DNA of 64,000 nucleotides, taken from positions 36,353,025-36,417,024 of the forward strand of contig NC_134515.1 in NCBI RefSeq assembly GCF_027942865.1, written 5' to 3'. The notes under the pieces were generated by a model. The model was given only the letters and a program-made list of their open reading frames with translations. It was not told the DNA's origin and made no database searches. Within the stretch, counting starts at the first letter, position 1. The number at the start of each line of letters is the position of its first letter. The DNA is from Odontesthes bonariensis. Taxonomy: Eukaryota; Chordata; Actinopteri; Atheriniformes; Atherinopsidae. Positions 41,681 through 53,940 of the stretch are shown one piece after another. A program made the translations under genes and the position numbers.

Positions 41681-42437
41681 GATATCATATTGATTCTGCA
41701 GCACACAAGCGAGTGTATGGATATATTTACTTTACGCACACAAGCGCATGATCTCTCTCCACACAGTAGACAGCCAGCAAAGACACTAGAGGGCCAGCTG
41801 TGTAAGAAAAAATGGTTGAAGACTTAACTAAAAATCAAACCAAGCCAAATTATATTATATATTAATTTATTATACTATTACTATTATACTATTATAAGAC
41901 AGACCATAAATTTGACAGAAAATGTGTACCCTTCTACTTTTCTCTGCAAAGTGTATTCATGTTAGGAAGACTGGGTCTAACTAGCTGATGTTAGCTACTT
42001 AATTAGCCATGTTATCTGGGTAACTGGTAACACCAATGCAAGTAACTCTTGCAGCTTATTACATATAGCATTATATTGAATTTGGCAACTTTGTGCTCCT
42101 ATATGTGAAATCATATTAGAAGTATTTCCCCCTCTTGCAAATGGTTAGCATATCTTGCTCGTTGGATTACTTTTTTCACCACACACAGAGGATTTACTGG
42201 TAGCAGCTGGAGTGGGAGCAGGAGTGATACAAGCAACCTGAAGGATTCTTTAGGACGAGTCTTTAAAAAACAGCTCATACTCAGAACTATGTGATGAATC
42301 TCTGAATCTTGATGGAAATGTTTAGTTGTTTTGAAACAGTGAATTTTGAAAACTGTGATATACTTTGAGACTGGACAGATACTGTGTATTGGCATGATTT
42401 CCTTACATTTTCTATACCTGTTGTCTGTTGCCTGTTT
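41681..42437. other. spacer between inverted-repeat arms, no gene
   Basis: AT-rich; the minus-strand open frame at 42111-42524 overlaps the right arm and shows no known motif. Confidence 0.5.
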
Positions 42438-42557
42438 CAACACGAGATGAAACAGGTTTTCACATGAACACACGCGCGCACTGTAAACACATACACAAAT
42501 GCACCTCGAACACGCAGAATCCAAACTGTGAAAGAAGTGTGTCTGTTATTAGGACTG
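42438..42557 (-). repeat. long inverted repeat, right arm
   Basis: Complement of 41308-41458, lacking the 33-bp segment. CAGTCCTAATAA marks the outer end of both arms. Confidence 0.9.
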
Positions 42558-43070
42558 TCTCATTGTCTCAAGGGCTGAAGGGGGGACTGAGGCTTATCTC
42601 AGCCTTCCATTTAGTGAAAGGTGGGGTACACCCTGGACAGGTCACGGTCCATGAGAGGCCCTATTAACAGCATTGTGTTACTATTTACTTACTAGAAGAA
42701 AAACCTTGCTCAGAGGTCCGTTTCACGTAGCAGGTTTAGTGAAAACTCTGAGTAGGTTAACCCTGAAATGAGGGAAACTCTGAGTTTTCCGTTTCACAAA
42801 GGGAGGTAACTCAACCCCGAGAAAGAGGGGTAACTCTAGCCTGTTTCACAAAGAGAGGTAACTTAACCTCTCGGTCAGTTACCGTAGTAACAGACTCTCT
42901 GAACCTAACCTGGTCGGGACCAGGTTTTATTCAAGAAACCTCGAGTTTCTCTCTGTCTCCGCCCTCTTTCAGCCACACACGACATTTGATTTCCTCATTC
43001 ATTCAGTCAGCAGAGCGAGTTCTTCTACTTCTAGAAGTCCATTAGGCACAGCAGGAGGCGACTTTTTTCA

Positions 43071-43222
43071 CCAACATGTCCTTTTGACAACGATCCCGTG
43101 GATGAAGGTGCAGCATTACTGCGCAGAGAAATAAATATTCGTCGGAGATGGTTATCAGACCGCGCATAGATTTTTGCATTTACAGACAATTATCTTTTTG
43201 AGCGGCACCATCAGAATGTGTT
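43071..43222 (+). pseudogene. Harbinger transposase N-terminal remnant
   Basis: Reads DNDPVDEGAALLRREINIRR, then RWLSDRA, a TAG stop, and FTDNYLFERHHQNVLG. The acidic start, RR..R segment and DxYLFER motif are the usual N-terminus of Harbinger transposases. The catalytic domain is gone. Confidence 0.65.
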
Positions 43223-43509
43223 GGGACAAAAGAAAAAAAAAGACATAAAAGACAAATAAATATTTGTATGAATAGGCTTAAAAAAGACATATATAGGCCT
43301 ATTATATTTTATAAAGGCATCGTGTCTTGGGGGTGGACTCCCTCCGGGGATTCCCTCAGCCACTGCCCTCCCGTTAGAGGTGGTGGTGCTGGGCAGCACC
43401 CGTTTAACGGGCATCTGCCTTCTTTCTGTTGGCTCAGTAGAAGTCTGTGTTAGTTTAAATAGGCTTAATTATTTAACAGAACATGATATAGATGATGACT
43501 CTAAATTGT

Positions 43510-43690
43510 CCTTAGGAGTGACTGTGAGTGTGCATGGTTGTTTGTCTCGTTTGTCTCTATGTGGCCCTGCGATGGACTGGCGGCCTGTCCAGGGTGTACC
43601 CCGCCTCTTGCCCATTGACTGCTGGGATAGGCTCCAGCCCCCCCGCGACCCGACTGACGGATTCAGCGGTATAGATAATGGATAGATGGA
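43510..43690 (+). repeat. LINE/SINE tail fragment
   Basis: GACTGTGAGTGTGCATGG, GATGGACTGGCGGCCTGTCC, TGGGATAGGCTCCAGCCCCC and a GATGGATGG-like end. It is the best copy of this tail in the window. Confidence 0.8.
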
Positions 43691-43834
43691 TGGAATAGAT
43701 GAGAAGACATAGTTTATGTGTGTGAAAACAGCATTATGTTGGGAATAAAATAACTGCACAGTCAAATAGCCACTTAATATTTACTTTACAGTGTAAAACA
43801 TGATCAAAATGAGGTACCTCCATGCCTAGGTCTC

Positions 43835-44174
43835 ACCTGTTTGAACAATGTTTTTATATTTCATCTTAAACTGCTGCCAAGAGCGCTTCTCCCCCGCGGG
43901 ATTGCACCTAAATGAAATAAATGAATGGGCTACCATTCAAGCAGTTTCCCTGTAATATTATTGTGATTGCAAAGGACTACATTTAAACTTACACTGTTGC
44001 TGCTGCAACGGTGTTGCACTTATTTCTAAAAACGTATTGAAACTCGCCGCATGAGCGCATTAAGATTTCCAATTCGAGGTTGGTGAAAAACGTAGCCCCT
44101 CCTCTTCCCCGTTGCCAAGGTGACTCGTCGAATCGGGGCTCCATTGATGCTGGCTTTTTAAAGTTGTGGTGCAC
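43835..44174 (-). pseudogene. Myb/SANT-like gene 5' exons
   Basis: Minus strand. First exon 44174-43989: GGATFFTNLELEILMRSCGE then FQYVFRNKCNTVAAATV. A second exon-like segment near 43905-43840 encodes CNPAGEKRSWQQFKMKYKNI, the third helix, ending at a GTGAGA donor. Typical trihelix Myb/SANT layout. The rest of the gene is deleted. Confidence 0.65.
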
Positions 44175-44334
44175 GCGCTAAACTCAAGGTGAACTTACTC
44201 AGAGTTGATTAACCTCACTCAAATCAGCGTTTTTGGAACCGAAAACTCAGAGTTTTCTATCTCAGAGTAGATCAACTCAGAGGTCAGGAGTAGACTCAGA
44301 GTTGGTTGAACCTGCTACGTGAAACGGACCCCAG

Positions 44335-47300
44335 TTGTAGAGTTTGTTTTCATAATTCATGGGACAACCTTTACTGTCATGCAGCTCGAAAAGCACAGTC
44401 CTGATGTTGACAGGTTTGGCTATAGAAATAATTAAAAAAAAAAAACAGAATACTTAGAAATCTGCAGCAATGGAGAAAAAAAATCCTTTCCACAGATTCT
44501 ACTGGAACAATCCATGAGAAATTGTTCTGTGGTATATTGATCTCTATGTTATGGATATATGTCCTCAGCAGCATACGGTGTGCCCAGCTTCCGCCATATA
44601 GCTTTTATGGAAGCTAACCTGCTGGTTCATTTTGGATATATTTTGCTTAATTTTGTTGTCTGACTGTGCATTGGAAAAACATTCTGTGTTCTTATCTTGC
44701 ATGGGAATCAGTGTTGATTTTCTAATAGAGAAAACATGCATGTTCTTTAAGCATGTTGTTCTATTATCTCCCACTCCATTTTAGGCTAAGAGCTATGGCT
44801 AAGAGATGATGATATGTAAGTTATTATGACGAGAGGTAATGGAACTCAAGCACAGGCCTGCATTGTTTATGCTAACAGAAGACTTAAACAGCTAACTTCT
44901 GCCTTGAGATGCTACTCTGTGATACATTCATGGTCAGGATCAATGTACAACAGGTGATTTTTTTCCATAAGAAAAAAAATTATTTAGTCTAATTTCTATC
45001 ATGAAAGTGAAAGCAGGATTGTGTCTTGTCAAGACACAGTTACCTTTTAGACCAAAGGTGAAGAAGCTAGTGGGTAGAAAGTAAGCAGAGACTGCAACTT
45101 CCTCCACAGTTTACCTGAACTGTTTGGGCTTATTAATATCTGTTTGTATTAGAAGTTTCCTCTGAGGAGGCAGCTCGCACAACAATCTCTTGTGATGGGT
45201 TCCTGCAGGCATAGCTTGCCGATAACTTTTGTGAATATTTATGTAGCACTTTTTAGCTTGGCTCTGTAACAATTAGTCTTTCCTCATGATATTCAATGGT
45301 TTTTCTTTTCAATATTTTGCTGATAATTTTAGTCCTTATGGGATTTCACTAACTGGGTCTCAATGAAAGTGTATTGCAATATTCCAAAACAACTTTACTC
45401 ACTCATGGAAAAAAAAAACATCCCCTCATTCACTCCATTTAAAATAAAAGCTCATTTTGAAGGGCTTTAGTGTGACGGAGGCCAACAGATACACACAAGT
45501 GCATATTCCTGACAGATTTCAATTGCACAGCATTTTGTTTTCCAAAAATATAGAGTACACTAATAATTTGTCATTATGCAGTAAAACACCAATATTTCTT
45601 TTTTTTTTATTCAACAGATTGTATACTGAGCTGCAGTTATCAGGATACTCTGGCTCTCTCCCACTGTCCAAAAAACATGGCTGTTGGGTTGATTGATCAT
45701 TCTAAATTGACCCTGGTGGTGAGTGTTAATGAGTGTGCATGGTTCATTGTGTCTGCTAGGGACTGACAACCTGTCCAGAGTGTACCTTTCCTCTCACCTG
45801 ATAGCAGTTGGGATAGACTCCGACACCTTTGTGAACTTGAATAGGATGAGGTGGGTATGGTAAATAATTGAAAAAACATTCTATATATACAGTATGTTTC
45901 TGCCAACTGCTAGTTGTGGCTAATGTAGATTAAGGACCTTTCTATGACATGAAAATACTGTTTTAGCAGTATTTCAGTGATTGGTGTTGCTTGTGAAATC
46001 GGTTCTTCTCTCTATGGTTTTTATAATGACACACACACTGATAAGCCATAATAATAGAACTCCTTCCTAGTACTGTATAGGTCCTCATTATGCTTTCTAA
46101 AGAGCTCTGACCAATAAGTGCATGGACAAAAACATCAGATAGTGCCCTCAAGTGTGGAGTGGGGTCTTTGTGGACCAAGCTTGCTTATCACACATCTCAT
46201 CAGATCCTATTAGATTAGCATTTGAGCAGTTATGGGTGAATACCTCAGACTTTGTTGTGTTTTCAGCCCTTCCTGAACTGTTTCTGCAGGCCCCAAAACT
46301 GCCCTTTAGGTGGCTTTTAGTGGCTGCTACAGTAGTGGAGGGCTGTGGTCATATGGGGGGTTGTGACTGATCTGCAAAGATATTTTGGTTGGTGGAAAGT
46401 GGCAAAATAACCTCCATGTAAATGCCAGGATGCACATTTTCCAGCATTGCACTTTAACAAATTCAGCAGTGTGAGTCACTTTACCTGTCAGTGGTTTAAG
46501 TGTTGTGGTTGATTGATGTATATTCACCATGCACTCCATTAGGAATACCTGTACACCTGCTTATTCATCCAGTCAGCCAATAAGTGTCTTAGATTAAAGT
46601 GAACAGTGTCTTTATTCGACAGCCTCCAGTTTTACTTCAGGGGTGTTTAAATACTGCTGGTTTGTAAAATCTGGTGGAGTCTTGTATGCACATGTTATCC
46701 TTTTTCATCTGCTAAGGGATCCAGCCATAATAAGTGGGATTAAGTTGGACTTTTAAGTGGGACTGATTAGGTCGGGGAAGTTATTCCATTACGTTCTTGC
46801 ATTCTGTTTTGATGTTCCTTTTTACTTGATGTTTACAGCTTTATAACTCAAGCAACTATGTAGCAGCCAATTCTGTTGGCTTCTGTTGTTGGAGGCAAAT
46901 ACTGAATGATGGATATCCCGATCAAGGCTTCCTGTTCTATAGACAGGCTATTGTTAAAAGGCAGCTTAATTTCCATCCATCTTTTTACTTAACTCATCTT
47001 GCTCAGGGTTGCAAGAGACTGAATTCTATCCCAGATGTCACCGAGAGTGACAGGATACACCCTACAAATGTCCCCCATCCATCAGGGCTAAAACACAAAG
47101 ACAAATAACTCATTCCTATGGTCCATTTAAAATCACTAATCGAACTAAAATGCATGTATTTGGACCGTGGCAAGAAGCTCGAGCACCTGTAGAAAAATCT
47201 TGCAAGCGCATTGATAGCTGTGACTCAATTAGAGGTTTGAACCAGGAGCAAATTAAAGGCAAAATTGTTGATGGTGTTTAGACTGTGTGGTGGTAAAACA

Positions 47301-48859
47301 TTCTGAGTCTTTTGCTCCTCCATGACTGTGTATGTGCATATAGCATCAGTTTAAAAGCAGAATCCAAACCCTAGAAACACTTACAGCTCATCAAACACCT
47401 GTATCATTTGACCAACACATCTTAGCTTATGGTCTAAATCAGGCTAGAGACTAGCTTTAGATAGCAAAAGTGTGTAGGATTAGGTTCCTAAACTAGGCAA
47501 GGTTTGATTACCCTGCTTTAAATCATCAACACATTGAACTGAAAACTGATGTTGAGTAATGAATTGCCACAATGAATGTTTTACCTTGTCTTTAATTATT
47601 TATACAATCTTGCTGACTTCACATTAGATTAAGATTAAACTATTTTCATTTTATACACTTTTCAGGAATTTTGGAATTATAATTTATAATCTTAAAACTG
47701 GATCTAGTTTAGCTTTATACATTCAACATGTGCTTAAGCATGTAGTGACAGTAATAAAACATCGAAATGGTACTTCTTTCTCACACTCACTAGAGGTGGT
47801 ATACAGTGGCCCACCCGGCATGGCATTGCAGCCTTAAATGGACACACACTTAAAGCCTCTCAGTTAAACTCCTTATTCATCAAAGCTGAAGCAGCCAAAG
47901 CACAGACAGAAACACGCAGACTCCACGGCTGCTGCAGAGGCTGAACCTAGAAAACCAAACACAACGCACCACAATGAAGAGCTTGGATGTCAGGAGAGAG
48001 AGATGGGGGTTGGGTGGGGGGCTTCCAACTGATATTAAAGAAAAGTTGAGGAAAGAATGGAAGAATTGAGGAAAAAGAAAATAAATAGAAATATTTCTTA
48101 GCATATATAAGGGATGAATATTAAGCCTGGCTGCAGCCCTGGGGAAAATCAGCAACACAGCAGTTACTTTGCTGTTTTGATTTGATGAATATTCATGATT
48201 ATGCAGAGATAGATGAAGGGCAGTGGGTTCACAGCATGCTTTTGATGTATTGCTGTTGCAACTTTTATGGAAGGGTGTTGCAGTGGAAGAGCAGTTTCCC
48301 ATAGAATTAGATTCTGCTTGTGGCAGAGGCTGATGTTGGGAGTAGGAGTGAGCAGAAAGAGGTTCACTTAAACTGCAATCATTGAATAATTCCGTATACA
48401 AGGTATTTCACTGTGAGCATTTAATTTGCTGTCTACACTATTACAAAAATAATAACTGAAAACATATTCAGCTGCTTTGTCAGCATGTCTCATGTCTTGC
48501 AGACAGACTCCTACCTCATTCCTTCTGGACTTCAGCAGGGGATAGTAGATGGTTATCTCATCAAGGGCAGACATTAAAGTGTCCTTGTTCTGCTCGGCGG
48601 CTTTTGTGAGCTTTGTGTGGCAACAAGATGGTGGAAATGCAGTTTATGTGTGGAATGAGAGACTCTCTGGAGAGGCAGTCAGATTAAATTGAGGGCCTCT
48701 ACAACCTCTGCCTGCCAGTCTGCACACAAGGACTGAGGAAAGGCTTTGCTGGTTAGCAACAACTGAACACACAAAAGACCGCACAAAGTCAGGGTCCCTC
48801 AATGTTTGGATTAATCATGAGTAGAGGAAACAAAAACATTAATGAGTGATTATAATGTT
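44335..48859. other. long intron-like stretch with repeat tails, no gene
   Basis: No coding exon recognised. Repeat-tail fragments lie at 45700-45835 (+) and 46985-47070 (-). Open frames such as 47880-48401 on the minus strand lack known motifs. If the candidate exon at 40.6-41.1 kb is real, this is the first intron of the receptor gene. Confidence 0.5.
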
Positions 48860-49505
48860 GTTCTTTAATTAATCAACTTAAACTGTCGTTGTGTATTGTT
48901 ACTACTCTCGACAGTAATGACCTCCAGTATTATTCTGTGTTGCATCAGAGCCGACAAGACGTCCGACTGACCACATTCCATTGTTTCAAAACTATCTCAT
49001 GTAGAAGATGGGCAGTATTGTTCATTGTGTTCATTGGCCTGTGCAGCATTCTTTTTTGTGCTCTCAGCTCCAGGCGCCTCAGAGCAGTCCCCAGCACAAA
49101 GCCAACCTTCTTTATCATTTTATTGAGTTTCTTTGAGCCCAGCACAGCCATCTGGTCAAGGCAGGCTGCATGGTGAGGATCATGTACTTTGATTTCTCCT
49201 GTTCTTTTAATACTGTTGAGAATGTACCGTTATGTAAGAAGCTGCAGAAAATACAGGTTGATGCCTCCACAATCACCTGGATTCCTGACTAGTCAGTAAT
49301 TGACTGGTTAGTAATGCAGGTGGTAGCACAGGAGCACCACATGGGTATGTACTCTCACCATTTCTTTTCACTCTGTACATCTCAGATTTTTAGTGGAACT
49401 CAAAGCCCTGTCTCCTCTCTAGAAATACTCTGATTACTGCAGTTGTTGTTTGTATCATAGACAGGAGGCTGAGTACAGGAAACTGTTCGATAACTTTGTG
49501 CCCTG
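48860..49505. mobile_element. 5'-inverted Rex1/L2-like LINE fragment
   Basis: Minus-strand 49151 to about 48870 encodes the LINE C-terminus (SKKLNKMIKKVGFVLGTALR, then RMLHRPMNTMNNTAHLLHEI, with stops). Plus-strand 49165-49505 encodes RT blocks (MRIMYFDFSCSFNTVENVP and, with gaps, QEAEYRKLFDNFV). The RT part is thus inverted relative to the C-terminal part, the structure left by twin priming. Confidence 0.7.
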
Positions 49506-49599
49506 TACCTGGTATCCATCTTGCAAGCACTTGCAATGGTTTTGAACGATGTAAAGCAGAGTGGGGTTGCAAGTGCAAGGTTACTCAATTCAACGGTTC

Positions 49600-50510
49600 T
49601 GTTAAATCTATCGATTGGGTCTCTCACTTGTCTTGTGTACAAAGGTCAGATATTGAAGCTCTTATTCAGGCTCTCTTTGGGGACATTCCCTCACGGAATA
49701 CGTGCTAGAACGTGATGTTAATGTTGGTGATGCTCTAACCATTAAAGAACATGCTTATTGTGTGGATATGACTAAAAGAGAGATAATGAAGCGGGAAGTA
49801 AGTCACCTACTTAAACATGGCCTTGCCAAACTGACATGTTATCTATAAAGTTATTCCTGCCTCATTACTCCACAATCAGATGGCTCCCCTCGACTTTGCA
49901 CAGATTGTTGCCAAGTGAATGCAATTACTGTATCTGATTCCTTTCCGTTGCCTCGCATGGAAGATTGTGTCGACAATGTTGGTTCTGCTATTTATGTCAA
50001 CGAGACATCCTTAAGGGATATTGGTCTTTCTGACACAGAAAGCTTCAGAAATCTCTGCATTTGTTACACCTGATCACTTCCTACAGTACACTTTGATGGC
50101 CTTTGGAATTAAAAAGGCTCCCGCTATTTTCCAAAGACTAATTGTTCTGGGTGACATTAGAAACTGTAATGTTTATCTGGATGATGTGCATTTATTCTTC
50201 TAGTTGGCTTCAGCATATGACCACTCTGACTGTATCTCTGACTCTCGATTTAGCAAAATGTGAGTTGGTAAGGCTGCCTTCACCTATCTTTGTAAAGAAG
50301 TTGGACAAGGCAAAGTTCTATGCTAAGGTAAAAGCCATCATTACATTTCCTGTGCCCACCTCATGCTGTAAATTGCATAGATTTGGAATGGCTGGCTACT
50401 GTAGACGTTTCTGTAGAAACTGTCCAGTTCACATGTTCTTGTATATGTGGGATCAGCCTTGCTGCCTGTGGAAGTCGTCACAAATCACAATCCTCTTGTA
50501 TGTTTAACAG
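49600..50510 (+). pseudogene. Ty3/gypsy reverse transcriptase remnant
   Basis: Motifs: LFGDIPSR, AYCVDMTKREIMKREVSHLL, LITPQSDGSPRLCTD, SFPLPRMEDCVDNVGSAIYV, SEISAFVTPDHFLQYTLMAF, then NVYLDDV with the YxDD-type catalytic pair, and MAGYCRRFCRN from the tether region. This is the RT order of Ty3/gypsy. There are several stops and shifts, and the segment before SEISAF is scrambled. Gag, protease, integrase and LTRs were not seen. Confidence 0.8.
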
Positions 50511-51185
50511 CAATCAGTGACCAGTGAGGGTGGGCATTGATTTGTAAAAATTACAATCTTGAAATAAAGCACAAAAAAGGATGCAATAACATTGTGTATT
50601 ATGCCTTCTCTCGATTGTAATTAGTAGTCAAGGTGAATAAACATGTCTTTGTGCTTATGGATGGGGGTGTTACATCCAATCAATGTTATCAATGTTTTTT
50701 TTGTTTGTTTGTTTGTTTGTATCCATTTTCTCCCGTTTATGTTGAAGTTAGGAGTTCGACTGTAGGTTTATATATTTTCCTTTCCTTTATCTTTTAGTCA
50801 GTGATGCTTTTGACTTACAGTTAGGGATGTTTTTTTTTGTTCTGTTGTCCTCTCCCTGAAGATATTGTGCCTTTCTGTTTTTAAACTAAAATCTGAAATA
50901 GTTATACACTGAACATAATAAAAAAAGGTAACTGCTGTCTAGAATCATGTTATTCCCTTCCCCCCCAGACTAGCCCAGAACAATGAGGCACAGTTTCATA
51001 TTTTAAAAGGATTATAGAAAGAAAACTAAAGAAAGAAAAGATAATGTTATAACAAATAATAAAGAACTTAAGTGTTGTAATCCATGCTTATAGAACGATT
51101 TTTGGTACTTCCAACAGCATGATTATCCATTTATACTCTATAACAATATGCTATCTAATTTAACCAGTAGATGAAAAAGCTGTTC
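50511..51185. other. no gene recognised
   Basis: AT-rich; a short TTTG repeat near 50699-50720. No motif found. Confidence 0.5.
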
Positions 51186-51924
51186 CAGTGTTTCCCGCAG
51201 TGCATTATAGTCAAGGCGGCCGCCTTAGCAAACTCGCACTGCTGCCTTGCCAACGTTCCCAAAAAAAAAAAAAAAAAAAAAAAAAGTTCTTTTTTTAAAC
51301 CGAAGTAGTAATGCTTTGCCAGGCTCAGACATTAAAGCTGCCGTCGGCAGGTTTTCAAAATTGCGAGTCTAAAGTCGGAAAATTCGAACTGATACAACTT
51401 TCAGGTCCCTCCCCCAACCTCTAACAAGCTCCGAATCGCCCCCCAAACCCCTCCCCCTCTGTGGACGAGGTTGTGCACGTGAGTTCACACCAGTGTGAGC
51501 GCACACAAGCTGGGGCAGACTCACGCTCAGCAGCGTGTGCACAAGCTGTGATTGACAGGTAGCGATTCCTCCACCCTAACTTGATTGGTTAAAAACAGCC
51601 GGGAGCGCTCGGTTTTTGCAAGCATGATTACAGGCTTCAGAGGGAGCTACAGATTTCGTTATTTTTCCTAAACAGCCTATTTAATATTCTACTTCCAGAA
51701 TCCCATGACAGTTCAAGCTAATATGACTAAAAAAAAGTTGCCAACCGCAGCTTTAAAAGACAGCATTGATAACATTGAATTGCGACACCTACTGGTTGTT
51801 AATGTAAATAGTTAATAATGTAAATAAAAAAGTGTTACAGGTCTTAAACAGCTTTGTTATTGCTCTGTTCCCCCCGGCCGACGACTCACCACCTTGACTA
51901 AGCAATTTCCTGCGGGAAACACTG
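51186..51924. mobile_element. hAT-type MITE, 739 bp
   Basis: Ends CAGTGTTTCCCGCAG and, at the right, complement CAGTGTTTCCCGCAGG, typical of fish hAT MITEs. The sequence TGTTCCA occurs at both borders (51181-51187 and 51925-51931), overlapping the left end, so an 8-bp duplication is likely but not exact. A smaller TTAA element is nested at 51336-51752. No coding frame. Confidence 0.7.
51336..51752. mobile_element. TTAA-flanked MITE, 417 bp, nested
   Basis: TTAA at 51332-51335 and 51753-51756. Inverted ends AGCTGCCGTCGGCAGG and (complement) AGCTGCGGTTGGCAAC. It lies inside the hAT-type MITE, so it inserted later. TTAA points to Kolobok or piggyBac-type mobilisation. Confidence 0.75.
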
Positions 51925-51932
51925 TGTTCCAT

Positions 51933-52395
51933 ATAAAAATTATCTGTTTTTCAAATTCCTTCATTCTTTATTGTACAGTCTTGTAAGTCATCACTCTGTC
52001 CCTCAAGATAAATATTAAATTACTGTGGTATGCTGGTACAAAGTATTTTTGCATGAGTTTTAAAAACATACATAAAATTATGACGAAACAAAGACTATTG
52101 ACTCTTGAGGCTCTGGAAAACTTCTCTTGTCATCCCCCGCCCCCAACCCAGTGTTTCCCTGTGTCTCTGGATTGGAGGCTATTTGCCTTTCATCTTGGAC
52201 TGTGTGTGTGTGTAAGTTGACCAGAGACTATAAATCCTTGGTCTTGGCCAAAAGTTTACTCCTTTTCGTCTTCCAAGGATGATAGGTCAGAAAGAAATGC
52301 TTTCTTTCCAGTGGAAGCTAGCCTTCTGGCAATCTGTTCAGTGTCCAAAATGTGAAGTTTGGTTGATAACACATTCCAGCCCCAAATGGCAGATA
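51933..52395. other. no gene recognised
   Basis: Unique-looking sequence with a short GT run near 52202. No motif found. Confidence 0.5.
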
Positions 52396-53407
52396 CACTA
52401 TATTGCTAAAAGTATTGACTCATCTGCCTTTACACGCATATGAACTTAAGGGACATCCCATTCTTAATGCAGACGGTTTAATATGACGTCGGCCCACCCT
52501 TTGCAGCTATAACAGCTTCAACTCTTGTGGGCAAGCTTTCCACAAGGTTTAGGAGTGTTTATGGGAGTTTTTGACCATTCTTCCAGAAGCACATCTGTGA
52601 GATCAGACACTGATGTTGGACAGAAGGCCTGGCTCACAGTCTGCGCTCTAATCCTGGTTGAGGTCAGGACTCTGTGCAGGCCAGTCAGGTTCTTCCACAG
52701 CAAACTGGCTCCTCCATGTCTTTATGGGCCTTGCTTTGTGCACTGGTGCGCAGTCATGTTGGAACAGGAAGGGGCCGTCCCCAAACTGTTTCCACAAACC
52801 TGGGAGCAGGAAATGGTCCAAAATCTCTTGGTATGCTGAAGCATTCATAGTTCCTTTCACTGGAACTAAGGGGCCAAGCCCAGCTCCTGAAGAACAACCC
52901 CACACCATAATCCCCCCTCCACCAAACTTTACACTTGGCGCAATGCCTGATTGGTCACTCCAGAGAACACGTCTCCACTGCTCTAGAGTCCAGTGGCGGC
53001 GTGCTTTACACCGCTGCATCCGACGCTTTGCATTGCACTTGGTGATGTATGGCTTGGATGCAGTTGCCATGGAAACCCATTCCATGAAGCTCTCTACGCA
53101 CTGTTCTTGAGCTAATCTGAAGGCCACATGAAGGTTGGAGGTCTGTAGCGATTGACTCAGCAGAAAGTTGGTGACCTCAGAGCACTATGAGCCTCAGCAT
53201 CCTCTGACCCCGCTCTGTTGTTTTACCTGGCCCACCACTTCCTGGCTGAGCTGCTGGAACTCACTGAGCTCCTGAGAGCGAGCCATTCTTTCACAGATGT
53301 TTGTAGAAGCAGTCTGCATGCCGAGGTGCTGGAATTTATACACCTGTGGCCATGGAAGTGGATTTAGTTGTTTGGATGAGTGAGTGAATACTTTTGGCCA
53401 CATAGTG
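52396..53407. mobile_element. Tc1-like element, internally deleted
   Basis: Ends CACTATATTGCTAAAAGTAT and (complement) CACTATGTGGCCAAAAGTAT lie between TA dinucleotides (52394-52395, 53408-53409), the Tc1/mariner target. The minus strand holds one transposase gene. Conserved ends suggest a fairly recent copy, but the gene is broken. Confidence 0.9.
52520..53287 (-). pseudogene. Tc1 transposase, deleted
   Basis: Minus strand. Starts MARSQELSEFQQLSQ near 53287. The helix-turn-helix region is mostly lost: after RGC a stop follows and the frame resumes in [16 protein letters not shown]. The catalytic part reads [37 protein letters not shown] (the first Asp of the DDE), then jumps to [15 protein letters not shown] with about two dozen residues missing. 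[14 protein letters not shown] (second Asp) and [12 protein letters not shown] (the Glu region, here PDLNQ) follow. The deletions and stops exclude activity. Confidence 0.85.
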
Positions 53408-53940
53408 TATTTTTTCTTCTTGGCCTGGGTCATTGCCTGACCCAGAAGTCACTACATGTGAGTGCAGTGAATTTTTGCTAAAATGTAACCAAAAATGTTT
53501 TGTCCATCCAACTTATCGACTCCACCTGCCTCTTGTACATCAAACAGCTTTCTTCCTATCTATTACAGGTCTGTAAGGCTGTTTTCCCATGCCATGATAC
53601 AGAATGTTTCACCATGGTTCCACTTGGACCAGCTCCTCCCTACTTTATTTTCCACCACAGACAGTATGAGGGCGCAGTCAGCTGTTCATCACTGGATCGT
53701 GTGAAGCTGCGGGGACTCAGAGAAAAGTCACACAATTTTCCTGCGTGTGTGTATTATATTACATTAATTTATGAAACTCTTTTATCCTTAGCTATATATA
53801 TATATATATAAATAAATATAAAAGTCGTAAAAGGTAAAGCTGTTTGTCTATGTTCCAACTCTCACCTGTGGTCATAGCTGTAAGTAGTAACCGGAAAAAC
53901 TATTTTGCAAATACAAGGGGTAGAAATTTGCTTTTTCTGA
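53408..53940. other. no gene recognised
   Basis: A short TA run near 53792-53810. No motif found. Confidence 0.5.

Larger units (their letters stand above)
42714..44331. mobile_element. PIF/Harbinger derivative, 1618 bp, internally deleted
   Basis: Inverted ends with GGTCCGTTTCACGTAGCAGG, flanked by CAG (42711-42713, 44332-44334). Subterminal ACTCTGAGTT motifs recur. It keeps the 5' end of a transposase gene on + (about 43071-43220) and the 5' exons of a Myb/SANT-like gene on - (44174 to about 43835). The middle is missing, and a repeat-tail fragment (43510-43690) sits inside. Confidence 0.8.

Noticed and set aside
47880..48401. 173-codon minus-strand frame
   Set aside because: Low-complexity Ser/Phe/Leu composition, no motif, no splice context; likely chance.
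49390..49715. Small frames between the LINE and gypsy fragments
   Set aside because: They are out-of-frame pieces of the LINE RT and gypsy pol remnants.
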